Origin: Saccharothrix algeriensis
Lineage (GTDB): Bacteria > Actinomycetota > Actinomycetes > Mycobacteriales > Pseudonocardiaceae
Direction: 5' to 3'
DNA length: 64,000 nucleotides
NCBI RefSeq assembly: GCF_016907655.1
Contig: NZ_JAFBCL010000001.1
Span: forward strand, 372,001-436,000
The notes beneath the pieces are model-generated. The model was not told the origin of the DNA. It saw only the letters and a list, made by a program, of their open reading frames with translations, and ran no database searches. The translations under genes and the position numbers were made by a program. This document shows, piece by piece, positions 9,554-17,605 of this stretch (its first letter is position 1; each line of letters begins with the position of its first letter).

Positions 9554-12500
9554 TCAGACGTTGCGCCGGTACTGGCCGCCGACCTCGAAGAACGCCTCCG
9601 TCACCTGGCCCAGCGTGCACACCCGCGCCGCGTCCATCAACACCGCGAACACGTTCTCCCCGGTCTGCGCGGCCTCCTTCAGGCGGCGCAGCGCCGGCTC
9701 CGCCTCGGCGGCGTGCTCCGCCGCGAACGCCCGCGTCCGCTCCACCTGCGACCGCTTCTCGTCCTCGGTCGCCCGCGCCAGCTCGATCGTCACGTGCTCG
9801 CGCTCCCCGCCCTCCGGCAGGAACGTGTTCACCCCGATCAGCGGCAGCGACCCGTCGTGCTTGCGCTGCTCGTAGAGCATCGACTCGTCCTGGATCCGGC
9901 CGCGCTGGTAGCCGGTCTCCATCGCGCCCAGCACGCCGCCGCGCTCGGAGAGCCGGTCGAACTCCATCAGCACGGCTTCCTCGACCAGGTCGGTCAGCTC
10001 GTCGACGACGAACGAGCCCTGCAGCGGGTTCTCGTTCGCCGACAGGCCCCACTCCTTGTTGATGATCAGCTGGATCGCCATGGCCCGGCGCACCGACGAC
10101 TCGGTCGGCGTGGTGATCGCCTCGTCGTAGGCGTTGGTGTGCAGCGAGTTGCAGTTGTCGTACAGCGCGCACAGCGCCTGCAACGTGGTGCGGATGTCGT
10201 TGAAGTCCATCTCCTGCGCGTGCAGCGAACGACCCGAGGTCTGCACGTGGTACTTGAACTTCTGCGACCGCTCGTTCGCGCCGTAGCGCTCCCGCATCGC
10301 CACCGCCCAGATCCGCCGCGCCACCCGGCCGATCACGCTGTACTCGGCGTCCATGCCGTTGGAGAAGAAGAACGACAGGTTCGGCGCGAAGTCGTCCACC
10401 GACATCCCGCGCGCCAGGTACGACTCCACGTAGGTGAACCCGTTGGCCAGCGTGAACGCCAGCTGGCTGATCGGGTTCGCCCCGGCCTCGGCGATGTGGT
10501 AGCCCGAGATCGACACCGAGTAGAAGTTGCGCACCTTCTGCTGGATGAACCACTCCTGGATGTCGGCCATCATCCGCAGCGAGAACTCGGTGGAGAAGAT
10601 GCAGGTGTTCTGCCCCTGGTCCTCCTTGAGGATGTCGGCCTGCACCGTGCCGCGCACGTTCGCCAGCGCCCACGCCCGCAGCTCGCGCGCCTCCTCCTCG
10701 GTCGGCTCGCGCCCCTCCGCCGCGCGGAAGGACTCCAGCCGCTGGTCCACCACCGTGTTGAGGAAGAACGCCAGGATCGTCGGCGCGGGCCCGTTGATGG
10801 TCATCGACACCGACGTGGTCGGCGCGGTCAGGTCGAACCCGTCGTAGAGCGCCTTCATGTCGTCCAGGGTCGCGATGGACACCCCGGACGTGCCGATCTT
10901 GCCGTAGACGTCCGGCGGGGTGTCCGGGTCGCGGCCGTAGAGCGTCACCGAGTCGAACGCCGTGGACAGCCGGGTCGCCTCCGAGCCCTGCGACAGGTAC
11001 TTGAAGCGCCGGTTGGTGCGGAACGCGTCACCCTCGCCCGCGAACATCCGCGCCGGGTCCTCGCCGTCGCGCTTGAACGGGAAGACACCCGCCGTGTACG
11101 GGAAGTGGCCCGGCAGGTTCTCCTTGCGCAGGAACCGCAGCAGGGTGCCCTCGTCGTCGTAGCGCGGCAGCGACACCCGCCGCACCTTGTTGCCCGACAA
11201 GGTCTCCCGCGTCAGCTTGGTGTGGATCTCCCGGTCCCGCACCCGGACCACCAGCTCGTCGCCCGAGTAGTCCTCCACGACCCGCGGCCACGCCGCCAGC
11301 AGCTCCGCGCTCACCCCGTCCACGCGCCGCTCCGCCGCCGCCAGCAGCTCCCCGACCGCCGCCGTGTCGTGCCCCGCGGCGGCCAGCTCGTCGCGCGCCG
11401 CGCGCAGGTGCGCCGCCCGCCGCACCGCGTCCACGTGCGCCTCCGTCGCGCGGTGGTAGCCGCGCACCGCCTCGGCGATCTCCGCCAGGTAGCGGGCCTT
11501 CGCCGCGGGCACCACCGTCGAGGCCGACGTCGACACCTTGCCCGGCACCGGCAGCAGCGCCCCCGCCGACACCTCCAGCCCGCGCTGCGCCAGCTCGCCG
11601 CGCAGGTGCTGGTACAGCGCCGTCACGCCGTCGTCGTTGAACGTCGCCGCGCTGGTGCCGAAGACCGGCATGTCCTCCCAGGGGACCCCGAACGCCTCCC
11701 GGTTGCGCACCAGCTGGCGGGCCACGTCCCGGCGGGCGTCCTCCGCGCCCCGGCGCTCGAACTTGTTGATCGCCACCGCGTCGGCGAAGTCCAGCATGTC
11801 GATCTTCTCCAGCTGCGACGCGGCGCCGAACTCCGGCGTCATCACGTACAGCGAGAAGTCCACGAACGGCACGATCGCCGCGTCGCCCTGCCCGATGCCG
11901 GGCGTCTCCACCACCACCAGGTCGAACCCGGCCGCCTTGCAGGCCAGGATCGCGTCGCCCAGGCCGTCGGGCACCTCCGCGCCCGCCCGGCGGGTGGCCA
12001 GCGAGCGGAAGAACACCCGGTCGCCGTCCAGGCAGTTCATCCGGATGCGGTCGCCCAGCAGGGCGCCGCCGCCCCGCCGGCGGGACGGGTCCACCGCCAG
12101 CACGGCGATGCGCAGCTTGTCCTCCTGGTCCAGCCGGAAGCGGCGGACCAGCTCGTCGGTCAGCGACGACTTGCCCGAGCCGCCGGTGCCGGTGATGCCC
12201 AGGACCGGCACCGGGCGGGCGGCGGCGACCAGGCGCTCGCGCACCCCCGCGGGCAGCTTCCCGGCCTCGACCAGCGTGATCGCGCGGGCCAGCACGTCCT
12301 CCGAGCCCGCGAACAGCCCGTCCCACGACGGCGGCGCGACCGCCGACAGGTCGTGGTCGCAGGCCGCCACCATCGAGTTGATCATGCGGGCGAGGCCGAG
12401 CTGCTGGCCGTCGGCCGGCGAGAAGATCCGCGCCACCCCGCGTGAGTGCAGCAGCTCGATCTCCTCGGGCACGATCACGCCACCGCCGCCGCCGAAGACC

Positions 12501-12790
12501 TTGATGTGCCCCGCGCCCCGCTCGGCGAGCAGCTCGACCAGGTAGCTGAAGTACTCGACGTGGCCGCCCTGGTAGGCGCTGATGGCGATGCCCTGCACGT
12601 CCTCCTGGACGGCGGCGGCGACGACCTCGCGCACCGACCGGTTGTGCCCGAGGTGGACCACCTCCGCGCCCTGGGACTGGAGGATGCGCCGCATGATGTT
12701 GATCGCCGCGTCGTGCCCGTCGAACAGGCTGGCCGCGGTGATGAAGCGGACCGGGTGCGCGGGGGTGTGCAGCGGGCTGGCGACAGTCAC
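9554..12790 (-). CDS. icmF: Fused isobutyryl-CoA mutase (IcmF)
   Basis: 1,078-aa coenzyme-B12 enzyme that interconverts isobutyryl-CoA and n-butyryl-CoA, with its G-protein chaperone built in. The order matches IcmF: an N-terminal B12-binding domain (SLFDGHDAAINIMRRIL, the cobalt-ligating DxH), a MeaB-like GTPase from about residue 200 (P-loop GITGTGGSGKSS), then the acyl-CoA mutase barrel (FKYLSQGSEATRL, QLIINKEWGLSANENPLQGS). Length is as usual for the family. The GTG start at 12790 has a GGAG ribosome site. It feeds or drains branched-chain acyl-CoA pools, relevant to valine catabolism and to precursors of secondary metabolism. It appears monocistronic. Confidence 0.95.
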   Translation of the reverse strand: MTVASPLHTPAHPVRFITAASLFDGHDAAINIMRRILQSQGAEVVHLGHNRSVREVVAAAVQEDVQGIAISAYQGGHVEYFSYLVELLAERGAGHIKVFGGGGGVIVPEEIELLHSRGVARIFSPADGQQLGLARMINSMVAACDHDLSAVAPPSWDGLFAGSEDVLARAITLVEAGKLPAGVRERLVAAARPVPVLGITGTGGSGKSSLTDELVRRFRLDQEDKLRIAVLAVDPSRRRGGGALLGDRIRMNCLDGDRVFFRSLATRRAGAEVPDGLGDAILACKAAGFDLVVVETPGIGQGDAAIVPFVDFSLYVMTPEFGAASQLEKIDMLDFADAVAINKFERRGAEDARRDVARQLVRNREAFGVPWEDMPVFGTSAATFNDDGVTALYQHLRGELAQRGLEVSAGALLPVPGKVSTSASTVVPAAKARYLAEIAEAVRGYHRATEAHVDAVRRAAHLRAARDELAAAGHDTAAVGELLAAAERRVDGVSAELLAAWPRVVEDYSGDELVVRVRDREIHTKLTRETLSGNKVRRVSLPRYDDEGTLLRFLRKENLPGHFPYTAGVFPFKRDGEDPARMFAGEGDAFRTNRRFKYLSQGSEATRLSTAFDSVTLYGRDPDTPPDVYGKIGTSGVSIATLDDMKALYDGFDLTAPTTSVSMTINGPAPTILAFFLNTVVDQRLESFRAAEGREPTEEEARELRAWALANVRGTVQADILKEDQGQNTCIFSTEFSLRMMADIQEWFIQQKVRNFYSVSISGYHIAEAGANPISQLAFTLANGFTYVESYLARGMSVDDFAPNLSFFFSNGMDAEYSVIGRVARRIWAVAMRERYGANERSQKFKYHVQTSGRSLHAQEMDFNDIRTTLQALCALYDNCNSLHTNAYDEAITTPTESSVRRAMAIQLIINKEWGLSANENPLQGSFVVDELTDLVEEAVLMEFDRLSERGGVLGAMETGYQRGRIQDESMLYEQRKHDGSLPLIGVNTFLPEGGEREHVTIELARATEDEKRSQVERTRAFAAEHAAEAEPALRRLKEAAQTGENVFAVLMDAARVCTLGQVTEAFFEVGGQYRRNV

Positions 12791-12973
12791 GACTGGCTCC
12801 TTCGGCAGCGCGGAACTGTCCCCAGATTACTAGGACATCCGTCTATCGGAAGTAGGAGAAACGTGTGCGTCCGATCACCGTACCGGACGAACCTTGATCA
12901 GTTTTCCGGCCCTGGTCGCCACCCGCCCCGCGCCCGCGTGTAGCTTTTCCGGGAAAGGGGTAAAGGACCGCCC

Positions 12974-13135
12974 ATGAGCAGCACACCGATCTACGACGAG
13001 CTGGCAGCGATGCTGCTCGCCGACCAACCGGCGAAGGCCGAGGCCGCCGAGCCGGCCCCGCCCGAGCCCGCCGAGGAGCCTGCCCAGCAGGTCCGCACCG
13101 GCGGTCGACGGCGCAAGCCCGAGCCGGACGCTTGA
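12974..13135 (+). CDS. Small 53-aa ORF, unknown
   Basis: A short protein starting SSTPIYDELAAMLL, followed by an Ala/Pro/Glu-rich middle and a basic tail TGGRRRKPEPDA. The ATG at 12974 has AAAGGA upstream, and a clean hairpin terminator (13171-13194) lies just after the stop, which supports it as a real gene. The pattern of a short amphipathic N-terminal helix and a charged disordered tail is seen in small conserved actinobacterial proteins, but I do not recognise a function. It is divergent from icmF. Confidence 0.6.
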   Translation: MSSTPIYDELAAMLLADQPAKAEAAEPAPPEPAEEPAQQVRTGGRRRKPEPDA

Positions 13136-13170
13136 TTTTCACTCCGCACTGAAGGAATAAAGATCACTGC

Positions 13171-13194
13171 AGGGCCGAACAGGTGTTCGGCCCT
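13171..13194 (+). terminator. Hairpin terminator after the 53-aa ORF
   Basis: Perfect 10-bp arms (AGGGCCGAAC / GTTCGGCCCT) around a 4-base loop. There is no strong T-run, as is common in actinomycetes. Confidence 0.65.
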
Positions 13195-13295
13195 GATCGC
13201 GTTCGCGGCGCATGGGCGCCGCCGTCCCACGACGGCGTCGAACAGCCCTCCCCGCGACCGCACCCCCTGCCCCCGCCCGGGGCTTTCGCACGTCC

Positions 13296-13328
13296 CGCGA
13301 CCGTACCGTACGGTATGGTACGGTCGCG
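13296..13328. promoter_or_regulatory. Perfect 12-bp-arm inverted repeat, probable TetR operator
   Basis: Arms CGCGACCGTACC (13296-13307) and GGTACGGTCGCG (13317-13328) surround a 9-bp centre; ACCGTACGGT inside is itself a palindrome. It ends two bases before the start codon of the TetR-family gene, so binding there would block its transcription. Autorepression is inferred. Confidence 0.75.
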
Positions 13329-13330
13329 GC

Positions 13331-13870
13331 GTGGTGAACAGGCAGGACTGGCTGGACATCGGGTTGCGGGTGCTGGCCGAGGAGGGCGCGCCCGCGCTGA
13401 CCGTGGAGCGGCTCAGCGGGCGGCTCGGCGTCACGAAGGGCTCGTTCTACCACCACTTCAAGGGGATGGGCGGGTTCAAGGCGGACCTGCTCGCGCACTT
13501 CGAGACCATGGGCACGACCGGGTACGTCGAGCGGGTCGGCGGGTCCGCCCGCGAGCGGCTGGAGCTGCTGGTGGACCGGGCGCCGGCCGACGAGGAGGAC
13601 CGGCCGCCGGTGGAGCCCGCCCTGCGGGCCTGGGCCATGCAGGACGCCGACGTGCGCGCCGTGCAGGAACGGGTGGACCGGGCGCGCATCGACCACCTGG
13701 CCCGACTGTGGTCGGAGCTGGGGCCGGCGGAGCAGGCGCTGCCGATGGCCCGCCTGCTCTACCTCGTCGTGGTCGGCGCCGACCACGTGCTGCCGCCGCT
13801 CGGACCCGCCGCGCTGCGCGAGGTGTACCAGCTCGCCCTCCGCCCGCGGGGCGAGGGCTCGGGCGACTAG
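13331..13870 (+). CDS. TetR-family transcriptional regulator
   Basis: 179-aa repressor-type protein. The N-terminal helix-turn-helix is typical (GLRVLAEEGAPALTVERLSG, RLGVTKGSFYHHFKGMGGFK); the C-terminal ligand/dimer domain is short and divergent. The start is GTG at 13331 or the next codon GTG at 13334. No ribosome site is possible between the operator (ending 13328) and the start, which suggests a leaderless transcript or a later start. The perfect inverted repeat immediately upstream is its likely own operator. The target beyond itself is unknown. Confidence 0.88.
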   Translation: MVNRQDWLDIGLRVLAEEGAPALTVERLSGRLGVTKGSFYHHFKGMGGFKADLLAHFETMGTTGYVERVGGSARERLELLVDRAPADEEDRPPVEPALRAWAMQDADVRAVQERVDRARIDHLARLWSELGPAEQALPMARLLYLVVVGADHVLPPLGPAALREVYQLALRPRGEGSGD

Positions 13871-13967
13871 GGGGAACAGGGGGAGGTCGCGGCGGCGCCG
13901 CCGGGGCTGTTCGTCGTCGGCACGGGGCCGGCGGACGTCGCGGTCGGGCTGCCGGGCGGGCGCGCCG

Positions 13968-14459
13968 TCAGAACTCGTCCAGCTCCTCGCAGGCCCTGGC
14001 GCACTCCGAGCGCAGCCCGTCCTCCACGGCGCGGCTGATCCCGCGCAGCGCCACCAGCTGCTCCGGGGTCAGGACGTCGAACAGGTGCTCGCGCACCGCC
14101 GCCACGTGGCCCGGCGCGGCGGCCTCCAGCACGGCGAAGCCCCGGTCGGTCAGCGCGGCGATGGAGCCGCGCCGGTCGGACGGGCAGGCCCGCCGCTCGA
14201 CCCAGCCCTCCTTCTCCAGCTTCGCGACCGCGTGGGACAGTCTGCTGCGTGACGAGTGGCAGTTCAGCGCCAGTTCGCTCATCCGCAGCGCCCGGTCCGG
14301 GGCCTCGGACAGCACCACCAGGATCTCGTAGTACGCCATGGGCATCCCGGAGTCGCGCTGCATCTGCCGGTCCAGGTGCTCGGTGAACTTGGTCACGGCG
14401 GTCCGGAAGCCACGCCACACCTGCTGTTCATCGGCGTTCAGCCACCGCACGTCGCTCAT
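13968..14459 (-). CDS. MarR-family transcriptional regulator
   Basis: 163-aa winged-helix protein. Visible are the MarR dimer helices, the recognition region LRMSELALNCHSSRSRLSHA, and the wing with the family signature CPSDRRGSIAALTDRG. It is divergent from the YceI gene, and the 87-bp gap holds two TTGAAC/GTTCAA-type inverted repeats, so it probably represses both itself and yceI. The inducing ligand is unknown. Confidence 0.9.
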   Translation of the reverse strand: MSDVRWLNADEQQVWRGFRTAVTKFTEHLDRQMQRDSGMPMAYYEILVVLSEAPDRALRMSELALNCHSSRSRLSHAVAKLEKEGWVERRACPSDRRGSIAALTDRGFAVLEAAAPGHVAAVREHLFDVLTPEQLVALRGISRAVEDGLRSECARACEELDEF

Positions 14460-14478
14460 GTCCCCATCATAGGTCCTT

Positions 14479-14525
14479 GTTGAACCTTCAACCAGGATGC
14501 GCTATGTTCGGTTGAGAGTTCAACC
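14479..14525. promoter_or_regulatory. Paired inverted repeats between marR and yceI (probable MarR operators)
   Basis: Site 1 (14479-14492) reads GTTGAACCTTCAAC, arms GTTGAA/TTCAAC. Site 2 (14510-14525) reads GGTTGAGAGTTCAACC, arms GGTTGA/TCAACC. The two share the half-site GGTTGA. A TATGTT at 14504-14509 between them could be a -10 element for yceI. Confidence 0.65.
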
Positions 14526-14546
14526 AGACCGACTGAGAAGGACACC

Positions 14547-15092
14547 ATGACCACGCAGCATGTTCAGATCCCCGGCTACCTCGCGGGCACGTGGGCGATC
14601 GACCCGGTGCACTCGGACGTCTCCTTCGTGGTCCGCCACCTCGGCGTCTCCAAGGTCCGCGGCCACTTCGACACCTTCGAGGGCACGATCGTGACGGCGG
14701 AGAACCCGCTGGAGTCCACGGTCACCGCGAAGATCGCGACCGCGTCGATCAACACCAAGAACGCCCAGCGCGACGCCCACGTCAAGAACGAGGACTTCCT
14801 CGACGTGGACAAGCACCCGGAGCTGACCTTCACCTCGACCGGCGTGCGGGCCCACGGCGAGGGCTTCCTGGTCGACGGCGAGCTGACCCTGCGCGGCGTG
14901 ACCAAGCCCGTGACGCTGGAGTTGGAGCTCAACGGCTTCGGCGACGGCATGGGCGGCGGCAAGGTCGCGGGCTTCTCGGCCAGCACCGAGATCAGCCGCA
15001 AGGACTTCGGCGTCACCGGCGGCCCGGCGGGCGCGGCCGTCGGCGACAAGATCACCATCCTGCTGGAGATCGAAGCCTCCCAGCAGTCCTGA
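14547..15092 (+). CDS. YceI-family lipocalin-like protein
   Basis: 181-aa protein of the YceI fold, a beta-barrel that binds long isoprenoid or amide lipids in characterised members. Typical segments are GTWAIDPVHSDVSFVVRHLG, SKVRGHFDTFEGTI, VKNEDFLDVDKHPELTFTST and the closing KDFGVTGGPAGAAVGDKI. No signal peptide is seen, so it is probably cytosolic, unlike E. coli YceI. A perfect hairpin terminator follows the stop. Regulation by the divergent MarR protein is likely from the two repeats in the shared promoter. Confidence 0.92.
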   Translation: MTTQHVQIPGYLAGTWAIDPVHSDVSFVVRHLGVSKVRGHFDTFEGTIVTAENPLESTVTAKIATASINTKNAQRDAHVKNEDFLDVDKHPELTFTSTGVRAHGEGFLVDGELTLRGVTKPVTLELELNGFGDGMGGGKVAGFSASTEISRKDFGVTGGPAGAAVGDKITILLEIEASQQS

Positions 15093-15109
15093 ACCCGGCC
15101 CGACGGCGG

Positions 15110-15144
15110 AAGGGGCTCACCGGCGCGGACCGGTGAGCCCCTTT
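15110..15144 (+). terminator. Strong hairpin terminator after yceI
   Basis: 14-bp perfect arms (AAGGGGCTCACCGG, 15110-15123; CCGGTGAGCCCCTT, 15130-15143) with a 6-base loop and a trailing T run of three. Confidence 0.85.
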
Positions 15145-15431
15145 CGCGTCTCACCGCCCGTCGGGTGGCGTCGCCTGACGGGCGTATCCCGATATTCCGT
15201 TCGGTCGCGCATTTCGGTACTTTCTCGCACACCGCCGTGACCGCCCGTGAACCGTGTCCCCTTCCCGTCGTCGCGGACGCCACACCAGGCGTTCCTTGAT
15301 GTCGACTGAAGCAACGGAACTCGATCCGGACACGGTCCGCTCACGGGGTCTGGACCACGTGGGTGACAGGGGCTGTACTCATGGCACCATCTGGCGCAGC
15401 ACGCGCCGGCAGCAGGCGAGGAGGGACCGGT
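15145..15431. other. Non-coding gap before the RsbW-like gene
   Basis: No convincing gene. The 3' half should contain the promoter of the downstream gene; an AGGAGGG ribosome site lies just before its GTG at 15432. An open frame passes through but has no ribosome site and a low-complexity translation. Confidence 0.5.
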
Positions 15432-15935
15432 GTGAACGCCCAGACCGAGCAGGTCGACGACCTTCGGCTCGTCGCGCTCCCCACCGCGGTCACCGTGGCG
15501 GACATGTTCGTGCGCTTCTCGCTGGCCGAGTGGCGGCTGCGCTCGATGCAGGACGAGGCCGCGCAGACCGCGCGCCGCCTGGTCGGCGCCGCCGTCGAGG
15601 TGGCCGAGCCGGGCGTGCCGGGCTTCCTGCTGGTCCGGCTGCGGCTCAGCGGCGCCCACCTGGTGGTGGAGGTCGAGGGCGACCGCGTCGCGCTGCCGCC
15701 GGAGCTGGCGATGGGCCGGGCCGGGCTGGTCGACCTCACCGCGGGCGGCCGGCTCGCGTGGTGCGAGCTGACCCTGCCCTCGGGCATGAACGCCTCCGCC
15801 GTGCCGCTGCCCCGCCGCGAGCCGCGCCGCTCCCCCGCCGCCGAGCGGCTGGGCGACGAGCCCGAGGTCGACCCCGAGCTGATCCAGCGCATCCTCTACG
15901 GCCTGGGCGGCGCGGCGGGGCGGCGCTCGGACTAG
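15432..15935 (+). CDS. Degenerate RsbW-like (GHKL) ATP-binding protein
   Basis: 167 aa. GTG at 15432 follows AGGAGGG. The N-terminus matches actinobacterial anti-sigma-type kinase domains: ALPTAVTVADMFVRFSLAEW corresponds to the first helix, and RRLVGAAVE falls where active members carry an N-box such as ELVTNAV. The catalytic Asn/Glu of the N-box is not present, and no clear G1 box (DxGxG) follows; instead strands such as HLVVEVEGDRVALPPELAMG appear. This suggests a protein that keeps the fold but has lost ATPase/kinase activity, perhaps a binding-only regulator. The C-terminal 40 residues are charged and likely disordered. Confidence 0.65.
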   Translation: MNAQTEQVDDLRLVALPTAVTVADMFVRFSLAEWRLRSMQDEAAQTARRLVGAAVEVAEPGVPGFLLVRLRLSGAHLVVEVEGDRVALPPELAMGRAGLVDLTAGGRLAWCELTLPSGMNASAVPLPRREPRRSPAAERLGDEPEVDPELIQRILYGLGGAAGRRSD

Positions 15936-15967
15936 GCGCTCGCGCGCCGAGCGCCGCCCCGCCGCGC

Positions 15968-16810
15968 TCACCGGGCCAGCGCCGCCAGGGCGAGCGCCAG
16001 CACGCCCATGCCGCACCAGGACGCGAGCGGCAGCCGCTCGTGCAGGACCACGACGCCCAGCACCGCCGCGACGGCGGGCTCCGCGAGGGTCAGCGTGGTC
16101 GCCACCGCCGCGCCGGTGTGCCGCAGCCCGTGCCCGAACAGCAGGTAGGCCAGGAACGTGGTGAGCACCGCCAGGTGCGCCACCACCGCCACCCCGGACC
16201 CGCTGCCCAGCCACCCGAGGCCGAGCAGCGGCAGCACCGGCAGGGTCAGCGCGGACGCGCCGCCGAACACCGCGCCGACCACCGCGCGCGACGGGTGGCC
16301 CAGGGCGATCAGGTGCGCGCAGATCACCGAGTACGCCGCGTAGGACAGCCCGGCGACCACCGCCAGCGCCACGCCGACCGGGTCGACGTGCGCCTCGCCG
16401 CCGCCCAGCACGAGCAGCGCGCACCCCGCGACGGCGGTGAGCGTGAGCAGCGGCCGGGACCTCAGGCCCAGCACGATCGGCGCGGTCGCCAGCGCCACCG
16501 TGGTCGCCACCGCGACGCCGGTGCGCGCCACGGCCGGGTAGAACGCCAGCGCGTAGCCGGCGACGGTCACCGCCCCGAGAGCGAGCAGCCGCCGGTCGGC
16601 GGCGCGCAGGACGGCGGCGACGCCGCGCGCGGTCAGGAGCAGCAGGGCGCCGCCGACCACCAGGCCGGCCGCGCCGACCGCCGCGGCGGGCGCGGACGCC
16701 GGCGCCAGGGAGGCGGCGGTGCCGGTGGTGCCCCACAGGAAGCACGCGGCCAGGACGGGCAGCGGACCGCGGGTGAAACGAGGACGTGCGGGGAGCACAG
16801 CGGAGGGCAC
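15968..16810 (-). CDS. EamA/DMT-family transporter
   Basis: 280-aa membrane protein with about ten hydrophobic helices in two EamA halves (for example VLAACFLWGTTGTAASLAPA in half 1 and GVALAVVAGLSYAAYSVICA in half 2). Members export amino acids or metabolites; the substrate here cannot be read. The GTG at 16810 has a GGAG ribosome site six bases upstream. The mRNA probably has a roughly 150-base leader with a 17-codon ORF and hairpins. Confidence 0.88.
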   Translation of the reverse strand: MPSAVLPARPRFTRGPLPVLAACFLWGTTGTAASLAPASAPAAAVGAAGLVVGGALLLLTARGVAAVLRAADRRLLALGAVTVAGYALAFYPAVARTGVAVATTVALATAPIVLGLRSRPLLTLTAVAGCALLVLGGGEAHVDPVGVALAVVAGLSYAAYSVICAHLIALGHPSRAVVGAVFGGASALTLPVLPLLGLGWLGSGSGVAVVAHLAVLTTFLAYLLFGHGLRHTGAAVATTLTLAEPAVAAVLGVVVLHERLPLASWCGMGVLALALAALAR

Positions 16811-16964
16811 GGGTTCTCCGTTCGCGGGGAGGCCGAAGGGGACGCGAACGGGCGCACGGCCGGGGGCCGGCGTGCGTGAGCTGCCGAGCGTGAGCTGCCG
16901 GGTGCGCCCGTCAGGCGGCCGGCGGCGGCAGGACGACGTGCCGGTGGGTGTTCACGCCGGGCAT
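16811..16964 (-). promoter_or_regulatory. Structured 5' leader of the EamA gene
   Basis: On the minus strand, after the short upstream ORF, come a tandem repeat CGGCAGCTCACGC, an 8-bp inverted repeat (GGGCGCAC/GTGCGCCC, 16902-16909 and 16851-16858) and a 7-bp hairpin (GTTCGCG/CGCGAAC) that ends right before the GGAG ribosome site. This layout is that of an attenuator or translation-coupled switch; it is an inference from structure alone. Confidence 0.45.
16911..16964 (-). CDS. Putative 17-aa leader peptide upstream of the EamA gene
   Basis: ATG at 16964, peptide MPGVNTHRHVVLPPPAA, stop at 16911-16913. It ends in three prolines, a sequence able to slow ribosomes. It precedes paired inverted repeats in the EamA leader. 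No ribosome site is obvious, so it would have to be leaderless or weakly translated. Confidence 0.4.
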   Translation of the reverse strand: MPGVNTHRHVVLPPPAA

Positions 16965-16978
16965 CCTAGCCCATCGCC

Positions 16979-16990
16979 TATCCTGGGATC
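16979..16990 (+). promoter_or_regulatory. -10 element of an apparently leaderless alarmone synthetase gene
   Basis: TATCCT at 16979-16984 fits TANNNT, with its last base seven bases before the ATG at 16991, the spacing expected for leaderless transcripts in actinomycetes. There is no proper ribosome site. Confidence 0.5.
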
Positions 16991-17605
16991 ATGGACATCG
17001 GCGTCGCGGATGACCTGCTGCGGCGGTCCCTGGTGGTCTACAAGTTCGCGGTCGAGGAGCTGATGACCAAGCTCCGCATCCTCAGCGAGGAGTTCGACCT
17101 CGTCCACAGCCACGACCCCATCGAGCACGTCACGCACCGGGTCAAGCGCCCGGAGGCCATCCTGGACAAGCTCAGCCGCAAGGGCCTGCCCGCCGACCTG
17201 GTGCTCGCGGCCGAGCACCTCGACGACGTGGCGGGCGTCCGCGTGGTCTGCCCCTTCGTGTCCGACGTGTACCGGGTGCGCGACATGCTGGCGCGGCAGA
17301 ACGACGTGGAGATCCTCAAGACCAAGGACTACATCGCCGCGCCGAAGCCCAACGGCTACCGCAGCCTGCACCTGATCATCCGCATCCCGGTCTTCCTGTC
17401 CGACCGCGTGGAGCACGTCAAGGTGGAGGTCCAGCTGCGCACCATCGCGATGGACTTCTGGGCCACCCTGGAGCACAAGCTGTTCTACAAGTACGACGAC
17501 CAGGTCCCGGCGGGCTTCGTGGACGAGCTGACCAGCACCGCCGCCATCGCGGCCGAGCTGGACGCCCGCATGGAGTCCCTCCACCACAAGATCCAGCGCG
17601 ACTAG
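16991..17605 (+). CDS. Small alarmone synthetase (RelA/SpoT synthetase domain only)
   Basis: 204-aa GTP pyrophosphokinase of the RelQ/YjbM class that makes (p)ppGpp from ATP and GTP/GDP. It has only the synthetase domain; HD hydrolase, TGS and ACT domains are absent. Key segments: THRVKRPEAILDKLSRKG (substrate-binding Lys/Arg), EHLDDVAGVRVVCPFVSDVY, AAPKPNGYRSLHLIIRIP (GYRSLH nucleotide-binding) and VEVQLRTIAMDFWATLEHKL (catalytic Glu-Gln-Arg). The length fits the family. It lies just upstream of the NRPS cluster; stringent control of secondary metabolism is common, but a direct link is not shown. Confidence 0.92.
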   Translation: MDIGVADDLLRRSLVVYKFAVEELMTKLRILSEEFDLVHSHDPIEHVTHRVKRPEAILDKLSRKGLPADLVLAAEHLDDVAGVRVVCPFVSDVYRVRDMLARQNDVEILKTKDYIAAPKPNGYRSLHLIIRIPVFLSDRVEHVKVEVQLRTIAMDFWATLEHKLFYKYDDQVPAGFVDELTSTAAIAAELDARMESLHHKIQRD

